32,472 nt of DNA. Source: Syntrophomonadaceae bacterium (lineage in GTDB: Bacteria; Bacillota; Syntrophomonadia; Syntrophomonadales; DTU052). The stretch's first letter is position 1; each line of letters begins with the position of its first letter. The DNA lies in the NCBI GenBank assembly GCA_012729505.1, contig JAAYDA010000065.1:1-32472 (forward strand). The letters are read 5' to 3'. Positions 32,418-32,472 of this stretch are shown here, piece after piece. The notes under the pieces were generated by a model. That model saw nothing but the letters and a program-made list of their open reading frames with translations, was not told the origin of the DNA and searched no databases. The position numbers were made by a program, and so were the translations under genes.

Positions 32418-32472
32418 GGACACGAGGGGATGTTTTTGTTGGGGCACTTATCCTCTATTAAGGCCACAACAA

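Noticed and set aside
1-32472. CRISPR arrays, tRNA or rRNA genes
   Set aside because: No regularly spaced repeats of CRISPR type, and no tRNA cloverleaf or rRNA signature was seen on reading either strand.

Overview
This window looks like a chromosome segment of an anaerobic, endospore-lineage Firmicute (Clostridia, Peptococcaceae/Syntrophomonadales-like). The reasons are purine-rich Shine-Dalgarno sequences, frequent GTG and TTG starts, a Gram-positive-style type IV pilus cluster without a PilQ secretin, the yqeG-aroE neighbourhood known from Firmicutes, a Spo0A-box-like site, and a DUF169 gene. The genus cannot be fixed from sequence reading alone.

Left part (1-8800, minus strand). A DNRLRE-like gene fragment runs off the left edge and abuts a truncated IS110-type transposase. 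A DUF169 gene follows, with a start-less ORF fragment behind it, then tex, which is preceded by a 22-codon upstream ORF. Next is a c-di-GMP unit: a large membrane GAF-GGDEF-EAL protein and, just downstream, a small SpoIIAA/STAS-like protein. A Gre-like gene with a clear promoter and terminator closes this arm and is divergent from the next block.

Central part (8845-29273, plus strand). A long, nearly gap-free run interleaves three themes. Type IV pilus assembly: prepilin peptidase, PilB, PilC, a major-pilin-like protein, GspH/PilV/PilW/PilX-like minor pilins, PilM, PilN and PilO. Shikimate pathway: aroE, aroC, aroK, aroB, aroQ. Housekeeping or proteolysis: yqeG, a UPF0316 protein, tldD/tldE, an M24 peptidase and efp. 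At its head is a protein joining an N-terminal DivIVA-type domain to a transmembrane helix and C-terminal ankyrin repeats. It sits directly before the prepilin peptidase gene, so a role in placing the pilus machine is an attractive inference. One minor pilin gene has no ATG, GTG or TTG upstream of its signal peptide and seems to start at ATT.

Right part (29274-32472). About 860 bp without a credible gene is packed with repeats: an IS-end-like tandem repeat, three strong hairpins (one terminator-like), flanking direct and inverted repeats, and a GC-rich, multi-hairpin block (29805-30000) closed by long-range complementary arms that resembles a structured RNA or a small mobile element. A TATAAT box then lies only seven bases before the ATG of a DUF1538 membrane protein with clear internal duplication. 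It is followed by two different small PII-like genes. This three-gene cassette, probably a PII-controlled transporter or channel of unknown substrate, and the DivIVA-ankyrin protein are the two best candidates for undescribed biology here.
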